DNA from: an uncultured Cohaesibacter sp.
GTDB taxonomy: Bacteria; Pseudomonadota; Alphaproteobacteria; Rhizobiales; Cohaesibacteraceae
Direction of reading: 5' to 3'
NCBI RefSeq assembly: GCF_963664735.1
Contig: NZ_OY761553.1
Location: 3,841,001 to 3,905,000 of the forward strand
Length of the DNA: 64,000 nt
Shown: positions 45,809 through 54,484 of the stretch, in pieces
How the letters are laid out: the number at the start of each line of letters is the position of its first letter
Position numbering within the stretch: the first letter of the stretch is position 1
Program-made: the position numbers and the translations under genes
Notes under the pieces: generated by a model
What the model saw: only the letters and a program-made list of their open reading frames with translations
What the model was told of the DNA's origin: nothing
The model's database searches: none

Positions 45809-46021
45809 GGTTGATAATCTCCGACCGTCTTCTTTTTGCCGCGCAGCTTCATCTGTGGAACTGGCAGGCGTGATTGCAGAGCGCAGAGTGTCTTTTGTAG
45901 CACGTTTATCGCTCCCCCCTAATGCGGCGTGTTATTGCACAGCAGGCGGCTGAGGGCAGCCATGACTTCCGTCGAACCTGATGATTTGGGGAACCGCATA
46001 TTTTGCGCGTGTGTTAGCACA

Positions 46022-46047
46022 AAAAGGGCGCCCGAAGGCACCCTTTT
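46022..46047 (-). terminator. Terminator of the TPP-enzyme gene
   Basis: On the minus strand AAGGGTGCC pairs with GGCGCCCTT around TTCG, followed by TTT. It lies 41 bp past the stop of the TPP enzyme and separates it from the downstream importer operon. Confidence 0.88.
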
Positions 46048-46087
46048 CATGAATATTGTACGATTTGTTGCAGAAAAACTGGCGATT

Positions 46088-47755
46088 TCAGCTTTTGTTG
46101 CGGAAATCGGTGATGGTCTTCACTGGGGTCAAGGCTTCCTGCTCGGTGACAATTTCAATCAATGCAGGGCCGTCATGGGCCATCATGCGTTCAAATGCGG
46201 CAGGGAATTCTTCGGTTTTGAGCACTTTCTCGGAATGCCCCCCCATGGCTGCTGCCATAGCGGTAAAGTCCGGGTTTGTCAGAGACGTGCCTGAAATGCG
46301 GGTTGGGTATTCCCGCTCCTGATGCATGCGGATGGTGCCATACATGGAGTTGTTGACGACAATAACCTTGATGGGGGCGCCTTCCTGCGCGGCGGTGGCA
46401 AATTCCTGGCAGGTCATCTGGAAGCAGCCATCGCCAGCAAAGCAGATAGCCGGGCGTGAGGGATCCTGAATGGCTGCTGCAACGACTGCAGGCATGCCAT
46501 AGCCCATGGAGCCTGACGTCGGGGCGAGTTGGGTGCGCCAGCCTCGGTATTTGATGAAGCGATGAACCCAGATGGCATAGTTGCCTGCGCCGTTGGTGAA
46601 GACAGTGTTGTCCGGTGTGTTGGCTACCACATGCTTGACGATTTCAGCCATTTGAACGTCGCCGGGGAGTTTGCGCTCGGGGATTGCGCTGAAAGCGTCA
46701 TAGCCGGCGCGCGCATCGCTTACCCATTCTGCATCAACTGTCGTGCGGATCTGGCCAAGTTCACCGAGCATCAGGGCCATGGTCTCATGACGGGCGGCGA
46801 TGGCGAGCGTTGGCTGGTAGACGCGACCCAGTTCTTCCGGATCGGCGTGAATGTGAATGAGTGTCTGGCTCGGGACGGGAGTGTTGATGAGTGTATAGCC
46901 GGAGGTGGTCATTTCACCCAGTCGCGCTCCCAGCACGATAAGGAGATCGCTCTGTTTGACCCGTTTGGCAAGGGCCGGGTCGATGCCGATGCCCACATGT
47001 CCTGCGAAATTGGGGTGATTGTTGGGGAAATAGTCCTGACAGCGGAAGGATGTGCCAACTGGAATGCCATTCTTCTCTGCAAAGCTGGTCACAGCTTCTT
47101 TCGCTTTCAGAGACCATCCGCCGCCGCCGACGATCATGAATGGACGCTCGGCCTTGTCGACCAGAGATTCCAGTTCAGCAAGTGCGGCAGCAGAAGGGGC
47201 GCTGTCCGCCGGGGTTGCCTTGGCAGGAAGAATTGCGGGTTTTTCGATTTCCTTGACGAGCATGTCTTCTGGCAGGGCCAGAACAACCGGGCCGGGGCGC
47301 CCTGAAAGGGCCGTGCGATAGGCGCGGGCGATATATTCGGGAATGCGGGCTGCATCATCGATCTGGGCGACCCATTTGGCCATTTGTCCAAACATGCGGC
47401 GATAGTCGATTTCCTGAAAGGCCTCGCGTTCGATCTGATCGCTGGCGACTTGTCCGATGAACAGGATCATCGGAGTGGAATCCTGAAAGGCCACATGCAC
47501 ACCGGAGCTGGCATTGGTGGCGCCGGGACCACGAGTGACCATGCACAATCCAACTTCGCCGGTCAGCTTGGACCAGGCATCGGCCATCATGGACGCGCCG
47601 CCTTCCTGTCGGGCGTTGATGTAGCGTAGGGAAGGGGCATCATAAATTGCGTTCAAAACGGCGAGATAGCTTTCGCCGGGAACGCCGAAAATGGCTGAAG
47701 CGCCCTGTTCTACGAGGCAATCAACAAGAAGGGTTGCACCTGTTGTCAGCGTCAT
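46088..47755 (-). CDS. Acetolactate synthase-like TPP-dependent enzyme
   Basis: A 555-residue thiamine pyrophosphate enzyme with the three-domain layout of acetolactate synthase and its relatives. The cofactor-activating glutamate is in NARQEGGASMMADAW, and the TPP/Mg motif is GDGCFQMTCQEFATA followed by VVNNSMYG. No regulatory small subunit (ilvH) is adjacent, so a role in branched amino acid synthesis is not assured; related decarboxylases and carboligases share this fold. ATG 47755 has AAAGGA at 8 nt; the frame extends to 47800 without homology. The leader upstream can fold into a nested hairpin (47905-47952). A LysR gene lies upstream on the same strand. Confidence 0.88.
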   Translation of the reverse strand: MTLTTGATLLVDCLVEQGASAIFGVPGESYLAVLNAIYDAPSLRYINARQEGGASMMADAWSKLTGEVGLCMVTRGPGATNASSGVHVAFQDSTPMILFIGQVASDQIEREAFQEIDYRRMFGQMAKWVAQIDDAARIPEYIARAYRTALSGRPGPVVLALPEDMLVKEIEKPAILPAKATPADSAPSAAALAELESLVDKAERPFMIVGGGGWSLKAKEAVTSFAEKNGIPVGTSFRCQDYFPNNHPNFAGHVGIGIDPALAKRVKQSDLLIVLGARLGEMTTSGYTLINTPVPSQTLIHIHADPEELGRVYQPTLAIAARHETMALMLGELGQIRTTVDAEWVSDARAGYDAFSAIPERKLPGDVQMAEIVKHVVANTPDNTVFTNGAGNYAIWVHRFIKYRGWRTQLAPTSGSMGYGMPAVVAAAIQDPSRPAICFAGDGCFQMTCQEFATAAQEGAPIKVIVVNNSMYGTIRMHQEREYPTRISGTSLTNPDFTAMAAAMGGHSEKVLKTEEFPAAFERMMAHDGPALIEIVTEQEALTPVKTITDFRNKS

Positions 47756-48083
47756 GTCGCTGTCCTTTTCTTCATGGAACCGCTTGGTCTGGCTCGACAA
47801 GAAGGAGCTGCGGTTGTCGGATGATATCGTCTGGTTTGTTGTCGAAATTTCGGAAACCGAATTTGAAATATAGCTGGATGGCCAGTGTCTCGCATTTGGC
47901 CATAGGCCTACCTCGCCCTACCGGTTACTATGTTCCCGGTATGGAGTAGGCCCCGTTAGGTGCAATAGTAGTGCGGCTGAGCCTGTGCAGGAAGCGATGA
48001 AATTTCAATCGCTCATGACATTTGTTTATAGGCGACTTGGAACTCTGGGCCTGTCTCTCATATGAGATTCTCAGGTCATTGCC
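47756..48083 (-). other. Intergenic region upstream of the TPP-enzyme gene
   Basis: A 328-bp stretch without a gene. It contains the nested inverted repeat at 47905-47952, and the promoter of the TPP-enzyme gene should be here. I looked for a TPP riboswitch signature and did not find one. Confidence 0.5.
47905..47952 (-). promoter_or_regulatory. Nested inverted repeats upstream of the TPP-enzyme gene
   Basis: Outer arms GGCCTAC (47905-47911) and GTAGGCC (47946-47952) enclose inner arms ACCGG (47920-47924) and CCGGT (47936-47940). The two perfect pairs are collinear, so one 48-nt branched or interrupted hairpin could form in RNA, or a dimeric protein could bind. It is 150 bp from the start codon. 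Confidence 0.45.
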
Positions 48084-49025
48084 CTAGGAATGGTGTTCTT
48101 GCTCCCGGATGAGGGCGCTGTTCATCTTCTTTTTGGTGCTCAGAGCTTCGCGCATGACCCATGTGCGGAAGGTTTGCAGATTCGGACTGGCCCGTTTTGC
48201 CTGCGGATATACGAAGTAATAGTCACCATTGGACGGGGTCAGTTGGTTGTCCAGCTGCACAAGCTCTCCGCTTGCCAATTCTTCTTCTGCGAGCAGGCGT
48301 GGCAATATGGCAATACCCATTTTCGAAGCAGCAGCGCGGATGACCATATGAAAATGTTCAAAGCGTGGACCAACATGAGGGTTGGGATGGGTGTAGCCGG
48401 TGCGGCTAAACCAATGCGACCATAAGGACGGGCGAGACGTTGCCTGCAGCAACGGATGGCGCAACAACAACTCTTGCAGGCCGACTTCTTTCAGTTCACC
48501 CAGCATGTCTGGATGTGCCATTGGAACCACAAATTCAGGCATCAGCTCATCGGTCAGGGCGTTTGGCCACGCGCCTTCGCCAAAGTGAAATGCCGCGTCG
48601 ATATCAAGCCCGTTAAACTCAAACGGCTCAAGCTTGGTGACAATCTGAATGAGGATTTCTGGATGCGCTGTCGTAAATTTCGTCAGGCGCGGAACGAGCC
48701 AGCGGGCTCCCAACGTGGGCAAGCACGCGATGGTCAACTCACCACCCTGTCCCCGGTAGGCCAAAAGCTCCAGCGTTGCCGTTTCTATGTCTTGCAGTTT
48801 GGTGCGGATCTTGTGGGCATAGGCAGCGCCGGCTTCGGTTAGCACAAGCCCGGAACCGGTTCGCTCGAACAGTCGAAGGCCAAGCAAATCTTCCATGGAG
48901 CGCATCTGGCGGGAGATGGCGCTTTGAGTGACACCCAGTTCGCTGGCGGCTTTGGTGAAGCTGAGGTGGCGGGCGGCGGCCTCGAAGGCGCGCAAGGCAG
49001 AGAGTGAAGGAAGATAATTTAGCAT
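48084..49025 (-). CDS. LysR-family regulator (GcvA-like)
   Basis: A 313-residue regulator. The N-terminal helix-turn-helix reads FTKAASELGVTQSAISRQMRSME; the opening LPSLSALRAFEAAARHLS is typical of the GcvA branch of LysR proteins. The remainder is the periplasmic-binding-like effector domain. The Met at 49025 gives the family N-terminus, while upstream codons to 49088 do not align. It is divergent from the tautomerase gene, and two T-N11-A palindromes lie in the shared promoter at 49185-49234. It is on the same strand as the TPP enzyme and may also regulate that. Confidence 0.93.
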   Translation of the reverse strand: MLNYLPSLSALRAFEAAARHLSFTKAASELGVTQSAISRQMRSMEDLLGLRLFERTGSGLVLTEAGAAYAHKIRTKLQDIETATLELLAYRGQGGELTIACLPTLGARWLVPRLTKFTTAHPEILIQIVTKLEPFEFNGLDIDAAFHFGEGAWPNALTDELMPEFVVPMAHPDMLGELKEVGLQELLLRHPLLQATSRPSLWSHWFSRTGYTHPNPHVGPRFEHFHMVIRAAASKMGIAILPRLLAEEELASGELVQLDNQLTPSNGDYYFVYPQAKRASPNLQTFRTWVMREALSTKKKMNSALIREQEHHS

Positions 49026-49184
49026 GGTATGAGTTTTTATTATGGTTCGTTTGCGGTTTTTGTCTCGTAGGTTTGAGCTTTTCACCAATCGGGCCGGAAA
49101 TCAAAGGAAAAGGCGTGGCTTCTGTGCTGAAAGTTCAAATTTCAGTGATCAACCTATGAAAATACATCATGCCAGATTCTTATT

Positions 49185-49234
49185 GCTACTATTTTAGTAG
49201 CATGATATTGTTCCTTTGCTACAAAAATAGTAGC
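49185..49234. promoter_or_regulatory. Tandem LysR-type operator candidates
   Basis: GCTACTATTTTAGTAGC (49185-49201) and GCTACAAAAATAGTAGC (49218-49234) have identical 5-bp arms GCTAC/GTAGC around 7 bp. Both fit the T-N11-A form of LysR boxes, and their centres are 33 bp apart, about three helical turns. They lie between the divergent LysR and tautomerase genes, ending 39 bp before the latter. Confidence 0.65.
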
Positions 49235-49272
49235 AGAAAAATCTATCCATTTGTGCTCTATTGGAGGCTATT

Positions 49273-49470
49273 ATGCCAGTTATCACCATGACGCTAGGCG
49301 AAGACCAAATTGATCTGCAACAGAAAAATGAATTTATTCAAACCGTGACGAAATCCGCTTCTGCAATCACCAAGATTCCCGAGCAATCTTTCATCGTTTT
49401 TATTGAACAGCTTAATTGCGACAATATCGGCGTCGGAGGCATTTCTCTCACCGAAAAAAGAAAACTTTGA
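49273..49470 (+). CDS. 4-oxalocrotonate tautomerase-family protein
   Basis: A 65-residue enzyme, the usual size of the short tautomerases. The mature chain would begin with Pro after the initiator Met (MPVITMTLGED), the catalytic base of the family. GGAGG lies 8 bp upstream of ATG 49273. Residues such as the TKIPEQSFIVFIEQ strand fit. Members isomerise keto-enol compounds in aromatic degradation, but no meta-cleavage pathway is nearby. It is divergent from the LysR gene, which is the probable regulator. Confidence 0.9.
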   Translation: MPVITMTLGEDQIDLQQKNEFIQTVTKSASAITKIPEQSFIVFIEQLNCDNIGVGGISLTEKRKL

Positions 49471-49571
49471 GCTTGTTGATTTTGACAGCTGGGCGGGATC
49501 CAGATTGCCCTTTCTTTTTTGTTTCTTTTCGTTAGTCTGAGATACGTAACATAGACAGAAAAGAGAAACAG

Positions 49572-49931
49572 ATGGCGATACCACGCCCCGGAAATCCTGT
49601 CCGAGGCTCCCAGAGCGGAGCCCCGGTCATGGCAGCATTTGATCTGTTAGGCCGTCGTTGGGCCATGGGGATCATCTGGAACCTCAATATGGGGCCTGCC
49701 ACCTTCAGAACATTGCAGGATCACTGCGAAACCATTTCTCCCTCCATTCTGAATAGTCGCTTGAAAGATCTGCGTGAAGCGGGGCTGATCGAAAAGACGG
49801 CGCAAGGCTATGCTCTGACCCGTCTGGGAGAGGAGCTCTTTGCTTTGCTGAAACCTCTGGCGGACTGGTCTGTTCGCTGGGCTGAGAAGTTGTCAAATGA
49901 AAGCGCAGTGGTGGATTCCGACAAGAAATGA
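49572..49931 (+). CDS. HxlR-family winged-helix regulator
   Basis: A 119-residue transcription factor. The HxlR domain starts with DLLGRRWAMGIIWNLNMGPATFRTLQ and continues ISPSILNSRLKDLREAGLIEK with the wing GYALTRLGEEL. The conserved cysteine found near the N-terminus in some redox-sensing members is not obvious; the single Cys is in DHCETIS. The gene follows the tautomerase by 101 bp on the same strand and could be cotranscribed. Effector unknown. Confidence 0.93.
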   Translation: MAIPRPGNPVRGSQSGAPVMAAFDLLGRRWAMGIIWNLNMGPATFRTLQDHCETISPSILNSRLKDLREAGLIEKTAQGYALTRLGEELFALLKPLADWSVRWAEKLSNESAVVDSDKK

Positions 49932-50101
49932 AGAATCTCTTGCAAAAGGCCATGTCAAATTCAGTATTTATGCCCATATAAGTATGTAGATTCCTTGATT
50001 GCGCTTAGCTGGCGGGATTGAAGGATTGAGGGAAAAGCGATAAATGTCGGTTATGGCAAATGGTGCGTTCTTGCCCGATGCTTTTAGACAGGTGGTGAAT
50101 T

Positions 50102-50551
50102 ATGAGATTGACTCAGCAAGCAAATTATTCGGTACGCATTTTGATGTATTGTGCAGCCAAGAAAGAAGAGTTTGCCAAGGTCAGTGAAATTGCTCAGGTT
50201 TTCGGGATTTCGGAATATCACCTGTTCAAGATTCTTCCTATTCTGGTTTCCAATGGCTTTATCACGACCCATCGTGGTCGCAATGGCGGGTTGAAGCTGG
50301 CCAAGGAACCTACCGAGATTACTCTGGGGCAAATTATTCGGGCCGCAGAAGAGAATTTCCATCTTGCCGATTGTTTTGATGAAGGCAGTTACGATTGTCC
50401 CTTGTTGTCCATGTGCGATTTCAATCAGGCGCTCAATGATGCTCTGGAATCCTTCCTTCAGGCTTTGGATAAATATACCCTGGCTGATCTTACGGCCAAA
50501 GAAGGGGATATGCGCAATCTGCTCAATATCGCACAAGTGGAAACAGCCTGA
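50102..50551 (+). CDS. rirA: Iron-responsive Rrf2-family regulator RirA
   Basis: A 149-residue repressor of iron uptake genes in rhizobia and relatives. The N-terminal helix-turn-helix is VSEIAQVFGISEYHLFKILP and the wing RGRNGGLKL. Three cysteines at positions 91, 99 and 105 (ADCF...YDCPLLSMCDF) have the spacing of the RirA iron-sulfur cluster ligands. This argues for RirA over NsrR or IscR, which share the fold. Zur lies 101 bp downstream on the same strand, making a small metal-regulation pair. Confidence 0.92.
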   Translation: MRLTQQANYSVRILMYCAAKKEEFAKVSEIAQVFGISEYHLFKILPILVSNGFITTHRGRNGGLKLAKEPTEITLGQIIRAAEENFHLADCFDEGSYDCPLLSMCDFNQALNDALESFLQALDKYTLADLTAKEGDMRNLLNIAQVETA

Positions 50552-50652
50552 GCTTGCCTGCTTCAAAATGAAGAATTGATGAGTCTTTGTGACATGGGTT
50601 AAGTGATATGTGCTTGAAAACGTCTTTGTAAGTGAAGGCAAGGGGAGATTGA

Positions 50653-51156
50653 ATGATCGAATTGAGCGAGCATGACCACAGCTTTTGCATCGAGCGCGTG
50701 CTGAGTGACGCTAAAGCCGTTTGCGCTGAAAAAGGTGTCCGCTTGACCGATCAGCGTTTGGCTGTTTTGCGTGTTCTGGCCGCGAGCCATGTGCCTGCCA
50801 GTGCATATGATATTCTCAATCAACTCAACAAGGAGCGTAAGGAGAAGGGGGAAGCCATGTTGGCTCCGGTCTCCATCTATCGTGCTTTGGAATTTCTTAT
50901 CCAGCACGGCATTATTCACCGCATCGAAAGCCGCAATGCTTATGTCGCTTGTAGTGAAAGCTCCGAGACACGTCACCACCATGGGCAGATTACTATCTTT
51001 TTGTTGTGCGATAAATGCGGACGTGCGGCGGAGTTTCAGTCAGAAAGCCTTGGGGGACTTATCGAAACCATTGCCAAGGAGGCCAAATTCAGCCCCAATG
51101 CTCCGGTAATGGAAATTCGCGGCCTTTGTGAGGATTGTCGGAAAGCAGGCCTTTAG
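50653..51156 (+). CDS. zur: Fur-family regulator, probably Zur
   Basis: A 167-residue metal-dependent repressor. The winged helix includes LTDQRLAVLRVLAASHVPASAYDIL and VSIYRALEFLIQHGIIHRI. The metal sites include a His/Glu-rich ETRHHHGQ region and the structural zinc pair CDKC (FLLCDKCGRAAEF) with a second CEDC near the C-terminus. The long form with LSDAKAVCAEKGVRL and the HDHSFCIE N-terminus fits Zur rather than Fur. No zinc transporter is adjacent. The start has GGGGAG upstream. Confidence 0.88.
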   Translation: MIELSEHDHSFCIERVLSDAKAVCAEKGVRLTDQRLAVLRVLAASHVPASAYDILNQLNKERKEKGEAMLAPVSIYRALEFLIQHGIIHRIESRNAYVACSESSETRHHHGQITIFLLCDKCGRAAEFQSESLGGLIETIAKEAKFSPNAPVMEIRGLCEDCRKAGL

Positions 51157-51276
51157 GCCCGTTACGGCCGGTGGTTGCTGGCTTGCATGTGCTGATTAAC
51201 TTGCCATATAAAGCATCATAATTTTCTTCACCCCGTTTCGTAATTGCATGTTTTATGGGGGGAAAAGAGAGGATCC

Positions 51277-52542
51277 ATGTCTCTTTCATCGCCTGATCTT
51301 GAAAATGCCCCTCAGTTTTTGACAGCTCCCTTGCCAAGACGCATAACCCATGCCGTGAAGGTCGGGTCTGTTGTGGTTGGCGGCGGCGAGCCGATCGTGG
51401 TGCAGTCCATGACCAATACGGACACGGCAGATGTGGATAGCACTGTTGCCCAAGTGGCCGCCCTGCACCGGGCTGGCTCCGAGCTGGTACGCATCACGGT
51501 TGACCGGGACGAAGCTGCCAAGGCTGTGCCTCTCATCAAGGAACGGCTGCTGCGGCTTGGGATTGATGTGCCTCTGGTTGGAGATTTCCACTATATCGGA
51601 CACAAGCTGCTTGGAGAAAATCCGGCCTGTGCGGAAGCGCTCGATAAATATCGGATCAATCCGGGTAACGTCGGGTTCAAAGACAAGAGAGACAAACAAT
51701 TCTCGGAAATGATCGAGCTGGCCAATCGTCATGACAAGCCGGTGCGCATTGGGGTCAACTGGGGCTCTCTGGATCAGGAATTGCTGACCCGCCTCATGGA
51801 TGAAAATTCGTTAAGTGACCATCCGATGCCTGCTCAGAAGGTGATGCATGAAGCGATCATCCAGTCGGCCCTGCTATCGGCGCAAAGAGCCGAAGAGCTT
51901 GGCATGGGGGCTGACAAGATCATTCTGTCGGCAAAGGTGTCTCAGGTTCAGGATCTGATCGCCGTCAACACCGAGCTATCCCGCCGTTCCGACTATGCCT
52001 TGCATCTGGGCTTGACCGAGGCTGGCATGGGCACAAAGGGGATCGTGGCGTCTGCGGCTTCCATGGGCATGGTTCTGCAACAGGGGATTGGCGATACTAT
52101 TCGTGTCTCTCTGACGCCTGAGCCCGGGGGTGATCGCACAAGGGAAGTGCAGGTGGCTCAGGAGCTTCTGCAGTGTATGGGCTTCCGTTCTTTCATCCCG
52201 ATTGTGGCCGCTTGTCCGGGCTGTGGTCGTACCACATCGACTGTCTTTCAAGAGCTGGCGCAGGCCATTCAAAACGATATTCGGGACAACATGCCTGTCT
52301 GGCGTGAGAAATATCCCGGCGTCGAAGCGCTCAATGTCGCCGTGATGGGGTGCATTGTAAACGGGCCGGGCGAATCCAAGCACGCTGATATTGGTATTTC
52401 ATTGCCGGGTACGGGCGAAACGCCTGCGGCTCCGGTCTTTGTGGATGGCGAGAAAGTGGCAACTCTGCGTGGTGCGGATATTGCTCAAGACTTCCATGAG
52501 ATGGTGCTCGACTATATCGAAAAGCGCTTTGGTCAGGCATAG
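51277..52542 (+). CDS. ispG: 4-hydroxy-3-methylbut-2-enyl diphosphate synthase (flavodoxin type)
   Basis: A 421-residue iron-sulfur enzyme of the non-mevalonate isoprenoid pathway (GcpE). Motifs: [16 protein letters not shown] at the N-terminus, [21 protein letters not shown], and the C-terminal cluster ligands in [14 protein letters not shown] and [26 protein letters not shown] precedes ATG 51277; an upstream ATG at 51244 is in unrelated sequence. It is convergent with ispA, another isoprenoid gene, with only 33 bp between their ends. Confidence 0.97.
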   Translation: MSLSSPDLENAPQFLTAPLPRRITHAVKVGSVVVGGGEPIVVQSMTNTDTADVDSTVAQVAALHRAGSELVRITVDRDEAAKAVPLIKERLLRLGIDVPLVGDFHYIGHKLLGENPACAEALDKYRINPGNVGFKDKRDKQFSEMIELANRHDKPVRIGVNWGSLDQELLTRLMDENSLSDHPMPAQKVMHEAIIQSALLSAQRAEELGMGADKIILSAKVSQVQDLIAVNTELSRRSDYALHLGLTEAGMGTKGIVASAASMGMVLQQGIGDTIRVSLTPEPGGDRTREVQVAQELLQCMGFRSFIPIVAACPGCGRTTSTVFQELAQAIQNDIRDNMPVWREKYPGVEALNVAVMGCIVNGPGESKHADIGISLPGTGETPAAPVFVDGEKVATLRGADIAQDFHEMVLDYIEKRFGQA

Positions 52543-52575
52543 GTGCTTTTTCGACAGGATGGTTGTCTTGTCCGT

Positions 52576-53490
52576 TCAGCTCTTGCGCGTTGCGATGAAG
52601 CGGGCCGTTGCTGTGAGCGTGTCGGCCTGATTGCCAAATGGCGCGAGCAAGGCTTCCGCTTCCTTGATCAGCGTGTTCAGTTCTGACCGGGTGGCGTCAA
52701 TGCCGTGCAGACTGACGAGCGTTGCCTTTTCTGCCTTCAAGTCCTTGCCTGCGGTCTTGCCCAACTGGGCAGAGGTGGCCGTGACATCAAGAAGATCGTC
52801 CGCAAGCTGGAATGCAAGGCCGATGATCGTGCCAAAGCGTGTGACAGCAGCGCGCTCTTTGGCACTTGCCTGAGCCAACATGGCACCAGCCTCGCAGGCA
52901 AATCGTAGCAACGCCCCTGTTTTCATTTGCTCTAGCTGCCGGATTTCCCCTTCTGTAAGGCTTTTTCCTTCAGCCGCAAGATCAAGGCTTTGTCCTCCAG
53001 CCATGCCGCCGATACCGGCATTTTGCGCGAGCCCGCGCACAAGTTCTGCTCGTACATCTGCTTGATAGTGGGTCTTCTCGTCGGCCATGATGTCAAAGGC
53101 AATGGTCAGCAAGCTATCGCCAGCCAGAATGGCTGTTGCTTCGTCGAAGGCCACATGAACTGTCGGTTTGCCGCGGCGCAGGGCGTCGTCGTCCATGGCT
53201 GGCAAGTCGTCATGGATGAGGCTGTAGCTGTGCACGCATTCCAATGCGCAGGCTGCGCGCAATACGCCGGGATGCTCATAGCCGAGCATCTTGGCGGTTT
53301 CGATCATCAGGAAGGGGCGAATGCGTTTTCCGCCATTCAGAATCCCGTGGCGCATGGCTGCCAGCAGTCGTGGAGGGCGATATTGTTCCGCGCCCCTTGG
53401 GTCGTCGGACAGCAATCCCTCCAATTTCTGCGCCACTTCTTCTGCGCAGGCTTTCAGGCGAGCTTCTATTGGTTGCGACTGTTGGGACAT
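52576..53490 (-). CDS. ispA: Farnesyl diphosphate synthase (short-chain prenyltransferase)
   Basis: A 304-residue prenyl diphosphate synthase. The first Asp-rich motif HDDLPAMDDD (DDx4D, about 94-102) and the second QLADDLLD bind magnesium and substrates; GGKRIRPFL is also conserved. It elongates isoprenyl units to farnesyl diphosphate for quinones and undecaprenyl carriers. The Met at 53490 was preferred because GGGAGAG lies 9 nt before it; the Met at 53499 sits only 2 nt after that site. No exodeoxyribonuclease small subunit gene (xseB), a frequent upstream partner, was found. Geranylgeranyl specificity is less likely but not excluded. Confidence 0.95.
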   Translation of the reverse strand: MSQQSQPIEARLKACAEEVAQKLEGLLSDDPRGAEQYRPPRLLAAMRHGILNGGKRIRPFLMIETAKMLGYEHPGVLRAACALECVHSYSLIHDDLPAMDDDALRRGKPTVHVAFDEATAILAGDSLLTIAFDIMADEKTHYQADVRAELVRGLAQNAGIGGMAGGQSLDLAAEGKSLTEGEIRQLEQMKTGALLRFACEAGAMLAQASAKERAAVTRFGTIIGLAFQLADDLLDVTATSAQLGKTAGKDLKAEKATLVSLHGIDATRSELNTLIKEAEALLAPFGNQADTLTATARFIATRKS

Positions 53491-53738
53491 ACGCGACATC
53501 TCTCCCTAAACCTGGTTATCCAGCGTTGCGCCTCTGCCGCTGCGACATGCTTTGGGGCCACAGACCGGCGACAATTGCTTTTGCAAATACTGAGGTTCTA
53601 ACCGCTTCTTATAATGAAAACAATAGAAGCGCAGCCAAGGGCATTTCGCAAGCAAATCTCAGGAAAGAGCATACCCCTATCTGCGGATGGCAGAAGAGAA
53701 AGCGGAAGAGTTTGCACAATCAAAAGGGAGGAAATTAT

Positions 53739-53779
53739 AAAAAGCCCCGGCAACAGGCGCGGCTTTCTGTTGCCGGGGC
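53739..53779 (-). terminator. Terminator of the ahpC-ahpD unit
   Basis: GCCCCGGCAACAG (53744-53756) pairs perfectly over 13 bp with CTGTTGCCGGGGC (53767-53779). Read on the minus strand it is followed by TTTTT, 28 bp after the ahpD stop. Confidence 0.92.
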
Positions 53780-53806
53780 GAGTTTGCCCGTCTTATGTCA
53801 GGCGTC

Positions 53807-54325
53807 TTAAGCTGCTTCCAATGCAATGGCTGCAGACTGGATGATGGCGGCAAAGCGAATCGCCGTCTGGATCTGTTCGGTGGTCATGCCACCCTGACGC
53901 AATACTGCTTCGTGTGAGTCGATGCACATGCCACAGCCGTTGATGGCGGAAACGGCGAGGCTCCAGAGCTCGAAATCCACCTTGTCTACGCCCGGGCGAC
54001 CGATGAAATTCATGCGCAATTTTGCTTGCAGGGAAGCGTATTCCTTGTTGGAAGCAAGATGGACGAAACGATAATAGACGTTGTTCATGCCCATCATGGT
54101 TGCCGCGCCTTTGGCTGCGGTCAGGGCTTCTGGGGAGAGTTTGTCGGCAGCTTCTGCCAAAAAGGCTTCGCGGATGGCTGGATTGCGGGTTGCGATGGCG
54201 CAAGCAACCATCAGGCCGTATTTCTGCTGATCTGTCAGGCTTTCGTCCCCTGCAATGTTGGACAGGTTCAGCTTCACGTCCTTGGCGAAGTCAGGCATGT
54301 GGGATTTGAGGCTATCGATGGTCAT
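53807..54325 (-). CDS. ahpD: Alkyl hydroperoxide reductase AhpD
   Basis: A 172-residue thiol peroxidase partner of the AhpD/carboxymuconolactone decarboxylase fold. The catalytic CxxC is at 131-134 ([11 protein letters not shown]) with the downstream His of the proton relay. AhpD recycles AhpC in bacteria lacking AhpF, and ahpC sits 159 bp upstream on the same strand. A hairpin at 54448-54471 separates the two genes. Length and motif fit the mycobacterial and rhizobial enzymes. Confidence 0.96.
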   Translation of the reverse strand: MTIDSLKSHMPDFAKDVKLNLSNIAGDESLTDQQKYGLMVACAIATRNPAIREAFLAEAADKLSPEALTAAKGAATMMGMNNVYYRFVHLASNKEYASLQAKLRMNFIGRPGVDKVDFELWSLAVSAINGCGMCIDSHEAVLRQGGMTTEQIQTAIRFAAIIQSAAIALEAA

Positions 54326-54447
54326 TGCAATGTCTCTTTCTTCAAATTCGGTTGAAATCGTCCAAGCAGCACCGTTGCCGCGCCAGCATGTGTCGCAGGA
54401 TTTCAGAGGCTGTTGGTGTGTGGAATGGGTACAGAGTGACTTGAGAA

Positions 54448-54471
54448 GAGGACGGGTATGACCCCGTCCTC
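54448..54471 (-). terminator. Hairpin between ahpC and ahpD
   Basis: GAGGACGGG (54448-54456) pairs with CCCGTCCTC (54463-54471). Read on the minus strand it is followed only by TTCTC, so it is a weak terminator or a processing hairpin that could make ahpC mRNA more abundant than ahpD. Confidence 0.5.
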
Positions 54472-54484
54472 AATAGTGGGTTGA

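Noticed and set aside
47756-48083. Thiamine pyrophosphate riboswitch before the TPP enzyme
   Set aside because: The conserved thi-box core was not found; only nested inverted repeats are visible.
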